DNA of 60,970 nucleotides from the NCBI GenBank assembly GCA_014595895.1, contig JABUKB010000010.1, positions 1 to 60,970 on the forward strand, written 5' to 3'. The position numbers and the translations under genes are program-made. The notes under the pieces are model-generated. The model ran no database searches, had not been told where the DNA came from, and saw only the letters and a program-made list of their open reading frames with translations. Each line of letters starts with the position of its first letter. Position 1 is the stretch's first letter. Of this stretch, positions 23,782-32,999 are shown one piece after another. Source of the DNA: Lysinibacillus odysseyi. GTDB lineage: Bacteria; Bacillota; Bacilli; Bacillales_A; Planococcaceae.

Positions 23782-24114
23782 TTAAATAGATGTACGATAT
23801 GTATGATTACGGCGTTTTTTATTTTGAAGGTGACTTATGCTAATCGACCGATAGAGCAAGTGATTACGCACGAGGGTCACCGTATCCGCTTCAAATAAAA
23901 TGCCTTTTATTAAGATATGATTTTTCTTTTGGACGAGGACCCGTTTAGGAGGCGGTGCTTTACTCTTTTTCTTTTGAGGCTGGTGTTGTTGCCGGTTAAA
24001 TTGATTGAAAGCGCTCTGTTCCCCCAAAATCGTAAATGCCTCTTCCGTATCCAAGTACCGTTTTGCACTGCGATATGTGCTTGAAGCTGCCATTCCTACA
24101 CGTGTTGTTCTCAC
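23782..24114 (-). CDS. Hypothetical basic protein, 110 residues
   Basis: No family recognised. The product is strongly basic with a proline/lysine-rich middle (PQKKKSKAPPPKRVLVQKK) and no membrane segment. GTG codons at 24123 and 24114 are both possible starts; AGGGAGG overlaps the first and is six bases ahead of the second, so the second is preferred. Short, lysine-rich and lone, it could be a lineage-specific nucleic-acid-binding protein; this is speculation. Confidence 0.55.
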   Translation of the reverse strand: MRTTRVGMAASSTYRSAKRYLDTEEAFTILGEQSAFNQFNRQQHQPQKKKSKAPPPKRVLVQKKNHILIKGILFEADTVTLVRNHLLYRSISISHLQNKKRRNHTYRTSI

Positions 24115-24221
24115 GGTCGTCACCTCCCTGTACTATTATTACGGCATTTTCCAGAAAAATTGAAGAAACCACACCAAAAAATGCGTGTGGTTCCTCAATT
24201 CTAATGGCTAACCATTTTATA

Positions 24222-25049
24222 TTATTTCCAAAAATCATCGAAAATAGTAATCGGTAAATGACGTTTATGTTGCGAGCGCAAATAGTGCGCCTCCAATACA
24301 ACACGTGCCTCGTCAGGAATAGTCTTGCCTTCTAAGTAATCGTCAATTTGATCATACGTTAGACCGAGTGCTACTTCATCTGGTATAGCTGGGCGATTCT
24401 CTTCCAGATCCGCTGTCGGCACTTTTAAATACAGGTGCTGCGGACAATCTAAATAGGCTAAAATTTGGCGACCTTGTCGTTTGTTCAAGCGGTAAATCGG
24501 CATTAAATCTGCTCCGCCATCCCCAAACTTTGTAAAGAAGCCTGTAATCGCTTCTGCCCCGTGATCTGTCCCTAATACGACCCCATCTCTCATTGCCGCA
24601 ACAGAAAACTGGACTTTCATGCGTTCGCGCGCTTTTTCGTTTCCTTTAGCGAAATCACTTAGCTCAATGCCTGCCGCCTGTAACGCACGTGCACTAGCAT
24701 CCACTGCATCCTTAATATTCACCGTGATGATTTCCGTCGGCTTAATGTAGGCAAGTGCATCCTCGCAGTCCTGTTCATCGAATTGCACTCCGTATGGCAT
24801 ACGAATGGCAATGAAAGCATAGTTCTTGCCGCCAGACTCTGCGTTCAGCTCATCGACCGCCATTTGGGCTAGCTTGCCGACCAGCGTGGAATCCTGCCCG
24901 CCACTAATTCCTAGAACAAAACTTTTAAGAAAATGGTGTTTCTTCGCATATGCCTTCAGAAAATCAATCGATTTGCGTACCTCTTGTTCTACATCAATAA
25001 CTGGCGATACTTTTAATTCTTCGATAATTTTTCGTTGCAATTCAGACAC
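24222..25049 (-). CDS. nadE: Ammonia-dependent NAD+ synthetase
   Basis: Amidates nicotinate adenine dinucleotide to NAD+ with ATP and ammonia. The 275-residue length and lack of a nitrilase domain indicate the ammonia-dependent form. The ATP-pyrophosphatase P-loop is GISGGQDST (about 47-55); [20 protein letters not shown] and [17 protein letters not shown] are family-typical. Translation starts at a GTG (25049) preceded by AAGGATG. It follows pncB by 12 bases, giving a compact nicotinate-salvage operon; the intermediate step (NadD) is elsewhere. Confidence 0.95.
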   Translation of the reverse strand: MSELQRKIIEELKVSPVIDVEQEVRKSIDFLKAYAKKHHFLKSFVLGISGGQDSTLVGKLAQMAVDELNAESGGKNYAFIAIRMPYGVQFDEQDCEDALAYIKPTEIITVNIKDAVDASARALQAAGIELSDFAKGNEKARERMKVQFSVAAMRDGVVLGTDHGAEAITGFFTKFGDGGADLMPIYRLNKRQGRQILAYLDCPQHLYLKVPTADLEENRPAIPDEVALGLTYDQIDDYLEGKTIPDEARVVLEAHYLRSQHKRHLPITIFDDFWK

Positions 25050-25061
25050 ATTGTCACATCC

Positions 25062-26531
25062 TTATTCTTTTCCTAATTTATCTACCATTTCATGTACTTC
25101 TTCGATATTTGCCATTTTGTTGTCCCAACATTTTTGGCTTAAATCTACAGGGTACTGCTCAGGGTTTAAAGAGCGCTTGTACTCATCCCACAGCAGTTCC
25201 AGACTATCCGCAGCGTACTGGCGAATTTCTTGGAGCGACGGATTTTCATAGACGATTTCCCCATTTTTAATCGTTTCCACGTGTAAATCGCGTGCTTCGA
25301 AGTTCGTTACAAATTTTGAAATAAATGTATGCACGGGGTGGAACATTTTAATGCGTGATTCATTATTCGGATTTTCATCAGCCATTGCAATATAATCACC
25401 CTCTGATTTACCGTTTGATAAATCAATGATACGCCATACTTTTTTCAAGCCTGGTGTTGTGACCTTTTCAGCATTGGCTGAAATTTTCATCGTATCTTCC
25501 ATTTCCCCATGTTCATTTTCAATCGAGACCATTTTATAAACTGCACCTAAGGCAGGCTGGTCATACCCCGTAATCAGCTTCGTGCCAATGCCCCACATGT
25601 CAACGCGTGCGCCCTGTGACTTTAAGTTTAAAATCGTGTATTCATCTAAATCGTTTGAAACGATGATTTTTGCATCCGGGAATCCCGCTTCATCTAGCAT
25701 GCGGCGCGATTCCTTGGATAGAAACGCAATATCCCCTGAATCCAAACGAATGCCGACAAAGTTAATTTTATCGCCTAGCTCTTTCGCTACGCGAATCGCA
25801 GTCGGCACACCCGACTTTAAGGTATTGTACGTGTCGACTAAAAATACGCAATTGCGGTGGCGTTTGGCATAAGAGTGGAATGCATCATAATCATTTTTAT
25901 AGGCTTGTACAAGGGCATGAGCATGGGTGCCGGAAACCGGAATGTTGAAGAGTTTGCCTGCTCTTACATTGGACGTTGCCTCAAAACCGCCAATTACCGC
26001 GGCTCTTGCTCCCCATAGGGCTGCATCTAGCTCCTGCGCTCGGCGTGTACCAAACTCCATCGCTACTTCCTCTTTTGCAACTTGCTTAATCCGGCTTGCT
26101 TTCGTAGCAATCAATGTTTGATAATTGACAATATTCAATAGAGCCGTCTCGATCAATTGCGCCTCCACCAATGGTGCTTCGATACGCACTAAAGGTTCAT
26201 TAGCAAAAACCAATTCCCCTTCTCGCACAGAGTACATCGAGCCAGTAAAGCGAATATCTTTTAAATAATCTAAAAAGTCTTCTTTATAGCCTAGCTCTTC
26301 CCTTAAATAAGCAAGGTCCGATTCTGTAAAGCGGAAATTCCGCAAATAATCCAACATACGTTCCAATCCGGCAAATACAGCATACCCATTCCCAAAAGGT
26401 AGTTGGCGGAAATACATTTCAAACACTGCTTTCCGATTGTGTATACCATCTGCCCAGTAACTCTCTGCCATATTGATTTGGTATAAGTCTGTGTGTAACG
26501 CTAAGCTGTCATCTGCATATGTTCCAGTCAT
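25062..26531 (-). CDS. pncB: Nicotinate phosphoribosyltransferase
   Basis: Makes nicotinate mononucleotide from nicotinate and PRPP. The 489-residue protein begins LHTDLYQINMAESYW. It contains FGTRRAQELDAALWGARAA and GGFEATSNVRAGKLF, then FVGIRLDSGDIAFLS and GIGTKLITGYDQPALGAVYK, the conserved phosphate- and ribose-binding regions. First gene of the pncB-nadE unit, with a promoter 37 bases upstream and AAGGGA before the start. Confidence 0.95.
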   Translation of the reverse strand: MTGTYADDSLALHTDLYQINMAESYWADGIHNRKAVFEMYFRQLPFGNGYAVFAGLERMLDYLRNFRFTESDLAYLREELGYKEDFLDYLKDIRFTGSMYSVREGELVFANEPLVRIEAPLVEAQLIETALLNIVNYQTLIATKASRIKQVAKEEVAMEFGTRRAQELDAALWGARAAVIGGFEATSNVRAGKLFNIPVSGTHAHALVQAYKNDYDAFHSYAKRHRNCVFLVDTYNTLKSGVPTAIRVAKELGDKINFVGIRLDSGDIAFLSKESRRMLDEAGFPDAKIIVSNDLDEYTILNLKSQGARVDMWGIGTKLITGYDQPALGAVYKMVSIENEHGEMEDTMKISANAEKVTTPGLKKVWRIIDLSNGKSEGDYIAMADENPNNESRIKMFHPVHTFISKFVTNFEARDLHVETIKNGEIVYENPSLQEIRQYAADSLELLWDEYKRSLNPEQYPVDLSQKCWDNKMANIEEVHEMVDKLGKE

Positions 26532-26567
26532 TTGATTAATCCCTTCTTTTCACAACATAGTTATTCT

Positions 26568-26596
26568 ATAGTATACACTATTGCTCTTTTTGTCAG
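26568..26596 (-). promoter_or_regulatory. Sigma-A promoter of pncB-nadE
   Basis: On the minus strand CTGACA (26591-26596), a 17-bp spacer and TACTAT (26568-26573). No NAD-repressor operator could be identified by eye. Confidence 0.6.
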
Positions 26597-26765
26597 CATG
26601 CAACTCCTCACCTCTTTCCTGAACTTCCTTCATTTGCTTATAGATAATATTCCTTTTCCACTTCTTCATGTCCTGAAACAATTCCATAAACTCCCCTGTC
26701 TGCGCCCTTATCACAAAGGCTTTTCTGCTCTATCTCATAACTAGATAATATTCATCTAAAATACA

Positions 26766-26782
26766 TGTAAGTTTTTATTACA
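26766..26782 (+). promoter_or_regulatory. TnrA/GlnR-type nitrogen control box
   Basis: TGTAA, seven bases, TTACA: an exact match to the TnrA/GlnR consensus TGTNA-N7-TNACA. Its centre is about 50 bases upstream of the transcription start predicted from the adjacent promoter, the distance used by TnrA when it activates nrgAB in B. subtilis. Confidence 0.85.
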
Positions 26783-26790
26783 TGAAAATA

Positions 26791-26819
26791 TTGAAAGTTC
26801 ATTCAATTCCATTTATCAT
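26791..26819 (+). promoter_or_regulatory. Sigma-A promoter of glnK-amtB
   Basis: TTGAAA (26791-26796), 17-bp spacer, TATCAT (26814-26819). Just downstream of the nitrogen control box and about 30 bases ahead of the glnK start. Confidence 0.65.
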
Positions 26820-26850
26820 GTTAGTTATCTTAACGCGAGGAGTGGTTGTA

Positions 26851-27192
26851 ATGAAAAAAATTGAAGCAATTATTCGTCCGGAAGTTTTTGCAGCTGTTCG
26901 TGAAGGCTTAGCCAAAGTCGGTATTGATGGGTTAAGCATTACGGAAATTGCAGGTGTAGGTCGCCAAGAAGGACGCACTGCTCTGTTCCGCGGCAACTCC
27001 TACTCTATGGCTTTTACGCCTAAATTGAAGCTCGAGATGGTAGTGGATAATGCCAAAGTGCAAAATATTGTAGATGTGCTCTTGAAGGAGGCCTCTACGG
27101 GCAAGGTGGGTGACGGGAAAATATTTATTTACCCGGTAGAAGAGGCCATTCGAATTCGTACAAAGGAAGTCGGCTCAGTAGCCGTTGACTAA
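26851..27192 (+). CDS. glnK: PII nitrogen regulatory protein GlnK
   Basis: A 113-residue PII signalling protein that binds ATP/ADP and 2-oxoglutarate and controls the ammonium channel encoded next. MKKIEAIIRP is the usual N-terminus, the T-loop is at about 37-55 with Tyr51 present, and the B-loop TGKVGDGKIFIYPVE ends the protein. A longer frame starts at 26782, but GAGGAG and alignment favour 26851. Firmicutes do not usually uridylylate this Tyr. Regulated by the TnrA-like box. Confidence 0.93.
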   Translation: MKKIEAIIRPEVFAAVREGLAKVGIDGLSITEIAGVGRQEGRTALFRGNSYSMAFTPKLKLEMVVDNAKVQNIVDVLLKEASTGKVGDGKIFIYPVEEAIRIRTKEVGSVAVD

Positions 27193-27207
27193 AGGGGGAA
27201 ATTTCTT

Positions 27208-28512
27208 ATGACAAATGAAGCGTTAGAGCTTGCGATTAATTTAGTTTGGATTATGCTTGGTGCCATCTTGGTATTTTTCATGCATGCAGGTTTTGCAATG
27301 GTAGAGGCTGGATTTACTCGTTCTAAAAATACGGTCAATATTTTAATGAAAAACTTCTTAACCATTTCCACCGGCGGCATTATTTATTTCCTAGCTGGCT
27401 ATGCCATCATGTTTGGCGACACAGCCGGCGGGTTTATTGGTACTTCTGGGTTTGCCTTACAAGGCATAGAGGATATTACCTTTTTCGTTTTCCAAACTAT
27501 GTTCGCTGCTACGTGTGCCACTATTATTTCAGGAGCGGTAGCTGAACGTACAAACATTATGGCTTATATGGCAATAGTAATTGTCATGACATTATTCATT
27601 TATCCGGTAGTCGGTCACTGGGTATGGCAAGGTGATGGTTGGTTGACGGGGCTTGGTTTTGTAGATTTTGCTGGTTCTACTGTAGTGCATTTAACGGGAG
27701 CTGTCGGTGCCTTAGTTGCAGCTGCTGTGATTGGTCCCCGATTCGGAAAATACAAAGGAAAATCCGTCAACGTTATTCCAGGTCACTCGATCCCTCTCGG
27801 CGCTTTAGGGGTTTTCATTCTTTGGTTAGGTTGGTTTGGCTTTAACGGAGCTTCAACTTTAGCAGCGGATCCTTCCTTAGTACCCACTGTCATCGCTTGT
27901 ACCTTCTTATCTGCATCAGCTGGCGTTATTTCTACTGCTTTTTATACAAAATTCCGCTACGGTCATATTGACGGCTCTCTCACATTAAATGGCGCACTAG
28001 CTGGTTTAGTAGGAATTACAGCAGGGGCGGCTAACTTAAGCTTAGTCGGTGCGATCATTACCGGCTTTATCGCAGGGATTATTCTAGTAGAAGGTGTTCG
28101 TTTTATCGAATGGAAGCTAAAAGTAGATGACCCTGTTGGCGCTGTGGCTGTACACGGTTTATGCGGCATTTGGGGTACATTAGCTGTTGGGTTATTCGAT
28201 GCGACAGGTGGCGGATTATTATACGGTGGCGGGGCAACCCTGCTGGGGGTGCAGGCTATCGGCATTCTAGCAGTCATCATTTGGGTCGCATGCACAATGA
28301 GCGTCAGTCTATTTATCATTAAATTAATCGTTCCATTACGTGTAACACGAGAAGAGGAAGTAGAAGGCTTAGATATGGCTGAACACCGCAGCACGGCTTA
28401 TGAATATCAACAAACCGCATTTTCCGGTCTAACGTCAAAAAGCGAATCTCTTGCTCAACGCCTCACTGCTCTCGGCACACAACCTGACATCCCAACTAAA
28501 CATCTTTCATAA
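27208..28512 (+). CDS. amtB: Ammonium transporter AmtB/NrgA
   Basis: A 434-residue channel of the Amt/Mep/Rh family with 11 membrane helices. Signatures include MHAGFAMVEAGFTRSKN in helix 1-2, DFAGSTVVHLTGAVGALVAA carrying the first pore His, and AVHGLCGIWGTLAVGLF carrying the second. The C-terminal cytoplasmic tail is somewhat extended. Directly follows glnK (15 bases) with AAAGGGGG, the standard PII-gated ammonium uptake pair. A strong terminator follows. Confidence 0.95.
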   Translation: MTNEALELAINLVWIMLGAILVFFMHAGFAMVEAGFTRSKNTVNILMKNFLTISTGGIIYFLAGYAIMFGDTAGGFIGTSGFALQGIEDITFFVFQTMFAATCATIISGAVAERTNIMAYMAIVIVMTLFIYPVVGHWVWQGDGWLTGLGFVDFAGSTVVHLTGAVGALVAAAVIGPRFGKYKGKSVNVIPGHSIPLGALGVFILWLGWFGFNGASTLAADPSLVPTVIACTFLSASAGVISTAFYTKFRYGHIDGSLTLNGALAGLVGITAGAANLSLVGAIITGFIAGIILVEGVRFIEWKLKVDDPVGAVAVHGLCGIWGTLAVGLFDATGGGLLYGGGATLLGVQAIGILAVIIWVACTMSVSLFIIKLIVPLRVTREEEVEGLDMAEHRSTAYEYQQTAFSGLTSKSESLAQRLTALGTQPDIPTKHLS

Positions 28513-28531
28513 AGCTTCTCTTACGTTTCCG

Positions 28532-28572
28532 AAGCACAGATAAAGACGACAAACTTTATCTGTGCTTTTTTT
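28532..28572 (+). terminator. Terminator of glnK-amtB
   Basis: AGCACAGATAAAG and CTTTATCTGTGCT form a perfect 13-bp stem followed by TTTTTTT. Confidence 0.92.
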
Positions 28573-28624
28573 GGTTATAATAAAGGCGAATACATACCAA
28601 TCTTTTTACTAGGAGTGTTACAAC

Positions 28625-29344
28625 ATGACACGAGCAATTGAATTGCACAATGTTTCCTTCCAATCCGAAGAGCGATCGATATTAAAAAATATCTCCGGCG
28701 GTTTTCATAAGGGCAAGCTCACTACGCTTGTCGGCCCTTCAGGTGCAGGCAAAAGCACGCTATTAAAATTGTGCAATGGCCTGCTCGCCCCCACAACCGG
28801 GCACATTATGATCGATGGAAAGGCTATCGAACACTATGAACCGACAACTCTGCGCCGCAAAGTCGGCATTGCCTTGCAAAGTGCCCCTATTTTACGAACG
28901 ACGGTTTTCGAAAATTTAGCCCTCCCCCGCAAATTGCAGGAGGAATCCTTATCAAAAGACGAAGCAGTCGCATTTCTAGAAGATGTGCAATTAGATGCTT
29001 CCTTTTTAACACGGAAAGCACAAGGCTTATCGGGCGGACAACGGCAACGCCTCTCTATCGCCCGTACTTTGATTAATCAGTCGGATATTTTACTGCTGGA
29101 CGAGATTACATCGGCACTCGACCCTGCCTCTTCCAAAGAAATCGAGCAGCTCATTTTAAGCATCAATCAAAAATATCATGTAACGATTATCTGGATTACA
29201 CATAACTTGGCACAAGCGCGCGAATTGAGTGATTATACATGGGTGATGCAGGAAGGACAGCTGATCACAAGCGGCGATGTATCCGTATTGCAGCATTCTG
29301 ACAATCCTAAGATTCAGCAATTTTTACACGGAGGTCAGGCATGA
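28625..29344 (+). CDS. ABC transporter ATP-binding protein (FetA/YjkB-like)
   Basis: A 239-residue ABC ATPase with Walker A GPSGAGKST (about 38-46), signature LSGGQRQRL, Walker B ILLLDEITSALD and switch His in IWITHN. It overlaps the following permease gene by four bases. The pair matches E. coli FetAB and B. subtilis YjkB/YjkA, linked to iron export and oxidative-stress resistance; substrate assignment is by family only. AGGAG lies 8-10 bases upstream of the start. Confidence 0.85.
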   Translation: MTRAIELHNVSFQSEERSILKNISGGFHKGKLTTLVGPSGAGKSTLLKLCNGLLAPTTGHIMIDGKAIEHYEPTTLRRKVGIALQSAPILRTTVFENLALPRKLQEESLSKDEAVAFLEDVQLDASFLTRKAQGLSGGQRQRLSIARTLINQSDILLLDEITSALDPASSKEIEQLILSINQKYHVTIIWITHNLAQARELSDYTWVMQEGQLITSGDVSVLQHSDNPKIQQFLHGGQA

Positions 29345-30099
29345 GCTACCTATCTTTATCACTGACACTTATTTTTATTTTCATCCCATTTGTTCTTTCG
29401 AAAACATTACGATTAGGGCTGGAAAAAGACATTACGATCGCTACCGTGCGCTCGGCCATTCAATTGCTAGCGATTGGTTACGTGCTGCATTTTATATTTG
29501 AAACAGATAGCTGGGCTTATATGCTCCTCATGATTGCCATTATGATTATTGTTGCGACATTAAACGCACGAAAAAAGGGAAAAGGCATACCAGGAATCAC
29601 ATGGAAAATTGCAGTCACCCTCATTGCCGTGGAGCTTATTACACAAGGTGTGCTATTAGGATTTCAAATTGTGCCCGCTACCCCGCAATATATAATTCCT
29701 ATCAGCGGGATGATGATTGGGAACGCCATGGTCATCTCTGTGTTATTTTTAAATCGCTTCCGCGCAGAACTGGAGGCAAACGAAGACCAAATCGAGCTCA
29801 TTTTATCACTTGGGGGCACACCGAAACAGGCTGTCCACCAGCAGCTGATTGATTCAATTAAAGCAAGTATGATTCCTACGATTGAAGCACAAAAAACAAT
29901 CGGCCTCGTGCAATTGCCCGGTATGATGAGCGGTCAAATTATCGGGGGTGCCGATCCTGTACAAGCCGTTCAATTTCAGATTTTAATCATTTTCGCGCTG
30001 TTAACATGTGCGACCGTTTCAAGTATTTTATTAGGGTTCTTCACCTACCCAACCTTATTCAATGACCGTATGCAACGCGTCAAACGAATGCATACCTAA
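29341..30099 (+). CDS. ABC transporter permease, UPF0014 family (FetB/YjkA-like)
   Basis: A 252-residue membrane protein with about seven helices. Family marks are ATVRSAIQLLAIGYVLHFIF, PISGMMIGNAMVISVLFLNR and VQLPGMMSGQIIGGADPVQA. Translationally coupled to the ATPase gene through a four-base overlap. Likely exports iron or another metal with its partner. Confidence 0.87.
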   Translation: MSYLSLSLTLIFIFIPFVLSKTLRLGLEKDITIATVRSAIQLLAIGYVLHFIFETDSWAYMLLMIAIMIIVATLNARKKGKGIPGITWKIAVTLIAVELITQGVLLGFQIVPATPQYIIPISGMMIGNAMVISVLFLNRFRAELEANEDQIELILSLGGTPKQAVHQQLIDSIKASMIPTIEAQKTIGLVQLPGMMSGQIIGGADPVQAVQFQILIIFALLTCATVSSILLGFFTYPTLFNDRMQRVKRMHT

Positions 30100-30170
30100 T
30101 GTGTCAGAAATAAGAAGGCATTTCTTGTACTATGCTATAATAAACAACAATAGGAAAGCGGGGGATTTTT

Positions 30171-31139
30171 ATGTTACGCGAGACATTTATACAATTAGCA
30201 GAGAACCAAACTTTAAATGCAGCTGCACAAAAATACGGCTTAAAATTAGGGGCTCAAAAAGTAGTCGCCGGCACAAACTTACAAGAAATGATTGCGACAG
30301 TTAAAAAGCTAAACGCTAAAGGCATCGAAGCAACGATCGATCAATTAGGGGAGTTTGTATTAGATGAACAGACAGCACGCCAATGTAAAGATGGGATTAT
30401 CGACGTCATCGATGCTATTGTAGAGCATAACTTAGACGCCCATATTACTTTGAAGGCTTCTCAAATCGGTCTAGATGTTGACATCGATCTTTGCTACGAT
30501 CATTTATTTGAAATCGTAGAATATGCATCGACCCATGGCATTTTCGTGAATGTAGATATTGAAGACTATGAGCGTCTGCATGCCACATTGGATATGGTTG
30601 AAGAGGTAAATAAGGGCTTTTCAAATATCGGAACGGTTGTCCAGTCCTATCTGCTAGAAGCAAAAGACATCATTAAACGCTTTACCGATTATCGATTACG
30701 CATCGTAAAAGGGGCCTACAGCGAAACAGAAGACGTGGCTTACCAAGATAAGTTAGATATAGATATCAGCTTCCTGGAACTGGCGGAGTATCATTTAATG
30801 TACGGGAAATTCACATCAATTGCGACACATGACCATAATTTGATTGCACACCTCATCCGCTTCGTCGAGGAACATGATATCCCGAAGGAAAAATTCGAAT
30901 TCCAAATGCTTTACGGCTTCCGTACAGACCTGCAAGAAAGACTATCAAATGATTACCATTGCTGTACGTATGTGCCTTTCGGGAAAGACTGGTACGGATA
31001 CTTTATGCGCCGTTTGATAGAACGCCCACAAAATATCAGCTTAGTAACCAAACAAGTATTTAATAAAAAAACAAATACATTTCTAGCTGTGGCTGCCGGT
31101 GCATTCATCCTCGGTCGCCTATCAAAGCGCAATAAGTAA
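30171..31139 (+). CDS. Proline dehydrogenase
   Basis: A 322-residue FAD enzyme of the PutB/FadM type that oxidises proline to pyrroline-5-carboxylate. Signature sequences are RIVKGAYSE, ATHDHNLI, FEFQMLYGFRTDLQ and YVPFGKDWYGYFMRRL-ER, the last carrying the substrate-binding Arg pair. The C-terminus (FLAVAAGAFILGRL) is hydrophobic and may anchor the protein to the membrane. GCGGGGG precedes the ATG. The pyrroline-5-carboxylate dehydrogenase gene is not adjacent. Ends in a bidirectional terminator shared with desR. Confidence 0.92.
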   Translation: MLRETFIQLAENQTLNAAAQKYGLKLGAQKVVAGTNLQEMIATVKKLNAKGIEATIDQLGEFVLDEQTARQCKDGIIDVIDAIVEHNLDAHITLKASQIGLDVDIDLCYDHLFEIVEYASTHGIFVNVDIEDYERLHATLDMVEEVNKGFSNIGTVVQSYLLEAKDIIKRFTDYRLRIVKGAYSETEDVAYQDKLDIDISFLELAEYHLMYGKFTSIATHDHNLIAHLIRFVEEHDIPKEKFEFQMLYGFRTDLQERLSNDYHCCTYVPFGKDWYGYFMRRLIERPQNISLVTKQVFNKKTNTFLAVAAGAFILGRLSKRNK

Positions 31140-31195
31140 AAAGCGAAGGTGCTGCTTGAATGATCCGTTCAAGACAGCACCTCCGCTTTTATTTA
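31138..31195. terminator. Bidirectional terminator of proline dehydrogenase and desR
   Basis: A long hairpin, AAAAGCGAAGGTGCTG...CAGCACCTCCGCTTTT, with an inner TTGAA/TTCAA stem. The T-rich sides serve both convergent genes. Confidence 0.9.
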
Positions 31196-31794
31196 TTCCA
31201 GCCTTTTTCTTTAAAACGCTGAATGGCTTCTATCCGGTTCCCTACACCTAGTTTATCTAGAATGGTAGAGATATAATTACGCACTGTTCCGGCTGATAAA
31301 AATAGCTCTGCGGCGATTTCTTTTGTCGTTTTTCCTTCTGCTACGAGTTCCAGCACCTGGCTTTCACGATCCGTTAAAGGATTTTCGCTTTCATCCTCAT
31401 AGACAAAATCCACAAGCTCCGGTGCATAGATACGGCGTCCATCCATAATGATGCGAATGGAGTTGACCAGCTCCTCTATCGGGCTATCCTTTAATAAATA
31501 CCCTCGTACACCTGCTTTTCGAGCACGTTCAAAATAACCCGGACGAGCAAACGTCGTTAAAATAATAATTTTACAATCCGTATCCTTCAATGCTTCTGCT
31601 GCATCTAAACCCGTTTTGACTGGCATCTCGATATCCATAATACAGATATCCGGCTTCAGTAAGTGAACTTGCTCAATGGCCTCTTCCCCATTTTTAGCGA
31701 GTCCTACAACTTCCATATCCTCTTCTAAACTTAATAAAGATTTCATGGCGCCAAGAAGCATTCCTTGGTCTTCCGCTATTACTATGCGAATCAT
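31189..31794 (-). CDS. desR: Response regulator DesR (NarL/LuxR type)
   Basis: A 201-residue regulator. The receiver domain has acidic pair ED at 8-9, phosphorylatable Asp54 in CIMDIEMP and LTTFARPG with the switch Thr. The LuxR-type HTH spans about 135-195 (LTDRESQVLELVAEGKTTKE). Its start overlaps the desK stop by four bases. In B. subtilis phosphorylated DesR activates the desaturase gene on cold shock. Here it is the last gene of des-desK-desR. Confidence 0.92.
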   Translation of the reverse strand: MIRIVIAEDQGMLLGAMKSLLSLEEDMEVVGLAKNGEEAIEQVHLLKPDICIMDIEMPVKTGLDAAEALKDTDCKIIILTTFARPGYFERARKAGVRGYLLKDSPIEELVNSIRIIMDGRRIYAPELVDFVYEDESENPLTDRESQVLELVAEGKTTKEIAAELFLSAGTVRNYISTILDKLGVGNRIEAIQRFKEKGWNK

Positions 31795-32924
31795 TGCTCG
31801 TCACTTCCCTTTTGATGTGTAATCGTAACAGGCACCTTGATGATTACTTTTGTGCCCTTGTCTTTTTTTATTTCCACAGTGCCATTAATGAAATCTACAC
31901 GCTCTTGCATGCCTTTAATGCCGTTCCCATTCGGCGAAAAGCTTTCCGAAAAGCCGAGCCCATCATCCTTCACAGTAAGGATAAATTCCGTGCTATCTTG
32001 CTGCAATCGAATCCTGCACGATGTCGCTTTACTATGTTTGACTACATTCGTAACAGCTTCTTTTAAACACATGCTAATAACACTTTCTGAAAGAACAGGC
32101 AAAGCGATGTCAGCAGGATTGCCAATGATTTTCAACTTAATATTGGCAGCACGCAATATTTGCTCCACCCTCAATAATTCTTCTTCAATGCGCACGGCAC
32201 GCATATCCGCTACAAGCTCGCGTACTTCTTTTAAGGCCACACTGGCTGTCTGGCGAATATCTTTGATCTCTTGAATGGCTTGCTGTGGATTTTTTTCTAC
32301 GAGACGCATCGCTAAATCACTTTTCAGTCCAATCATCGATAGCTTTTGACCCAATGTATCATGCAAATCGCGTGCGATACGTTGGCGTTCTTCATGCACA
32401 GTTAGCTCCGAAATACGGTCCTTTGCTGTTTCTAATTCACTCTCCAGATTTTCATGACGATTACGTGTAAACAGCGTGAACGGCAATAGTACGACTCCAA
32501 TAACAGTCATGATAATAAACGGCGTTTGGGATAAAAACATTTCCAAATAAATAAAGTATCCTGCCACGATCGATATAATCGTAAAGGCTATATGTAAACC
32601 ATACATAATATAAAAGCCGACCGTTTGACGAATATTTCCGATAAAGAAGGCGGTAAAGAGTGATAAATAAACATAGCCAAACAGCAATGTCATCACAATA
32701 TTCAGTACCATCTGAAAGCTAACCCACATATACTTCAGTCCCGATTCGGAACGGACTGAAAAACGGTGACATAAGAAATAAAGAAAAATAAAGAAAATAC
32801 CTAGCCCAATTAAATACGGGCTAAAGGAACTGACGATAAAGAAAAATGGCATAATACAAAAAATAATCCATATATACACACTAAGCCAAGGACTTTTCGG
32901 GATAATACTGTACCAGCTTTGCAT
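31791..32924 (-). CDS. desK: Membrane thermosensor histidine kinase DesK
   Basis: A 377-residue kinase. Five hydrophobic segments occupy residues 15-155, then a coiled-coil linker leads to the HisKA_3 motif RDLHDTLGQKLSMIGLKSDL, with His188 at the same number as in B. subtilis DesK. The HATPase domain has EAVTNVVKHSKA and DDGLGF / GNGIKGMQER. A frame extends to 32984, but GAGG five bases before the ATG at 32924 and homology decide the start. It senses membrane thickness or fluidity and phosphorylates DesR. Confidence 0.92.
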   Translation of the reverse strand: MQSWYSIIPKSPWLSVYIWIIFCIMPFFFIVSSFSPYLIGLGIFFIFLYFLCHRFSVRSESGLKYMWVSFQMVLNIVMTLLFGYVYLSLFTAFFIGNIRQTVGFYIMYGLHIAFTIISIVAGYFIYLEMFLSQTPFIIMTVIGVVLLPFTLFTRNRHENLESELETAKDRISELTVHEERQRIARDLHDTLGQKLSMIGLKSDLAMRLVEKNPQQAIQEIKDIRQTASVALKEVRELVADMRAVRIEEELLRVEQILRAANIKLKIIGNPADIALPVLSESVISMCLKEAVTNVVKHSKATSCRIRLQQDSTEFILTVKDDGLGFSESFSPNGNGIKGMQERVDFINGTVEIKKDKGTKVIIKVPVTITHQKGSDEQ

Positions 32925-32999
32925 AATAACCTCACTTGTTTTTCTCCCATTATACCGCAAAAGGAGGCGCATCATTTGCAGCACCTCCTCCCTTTTTCA

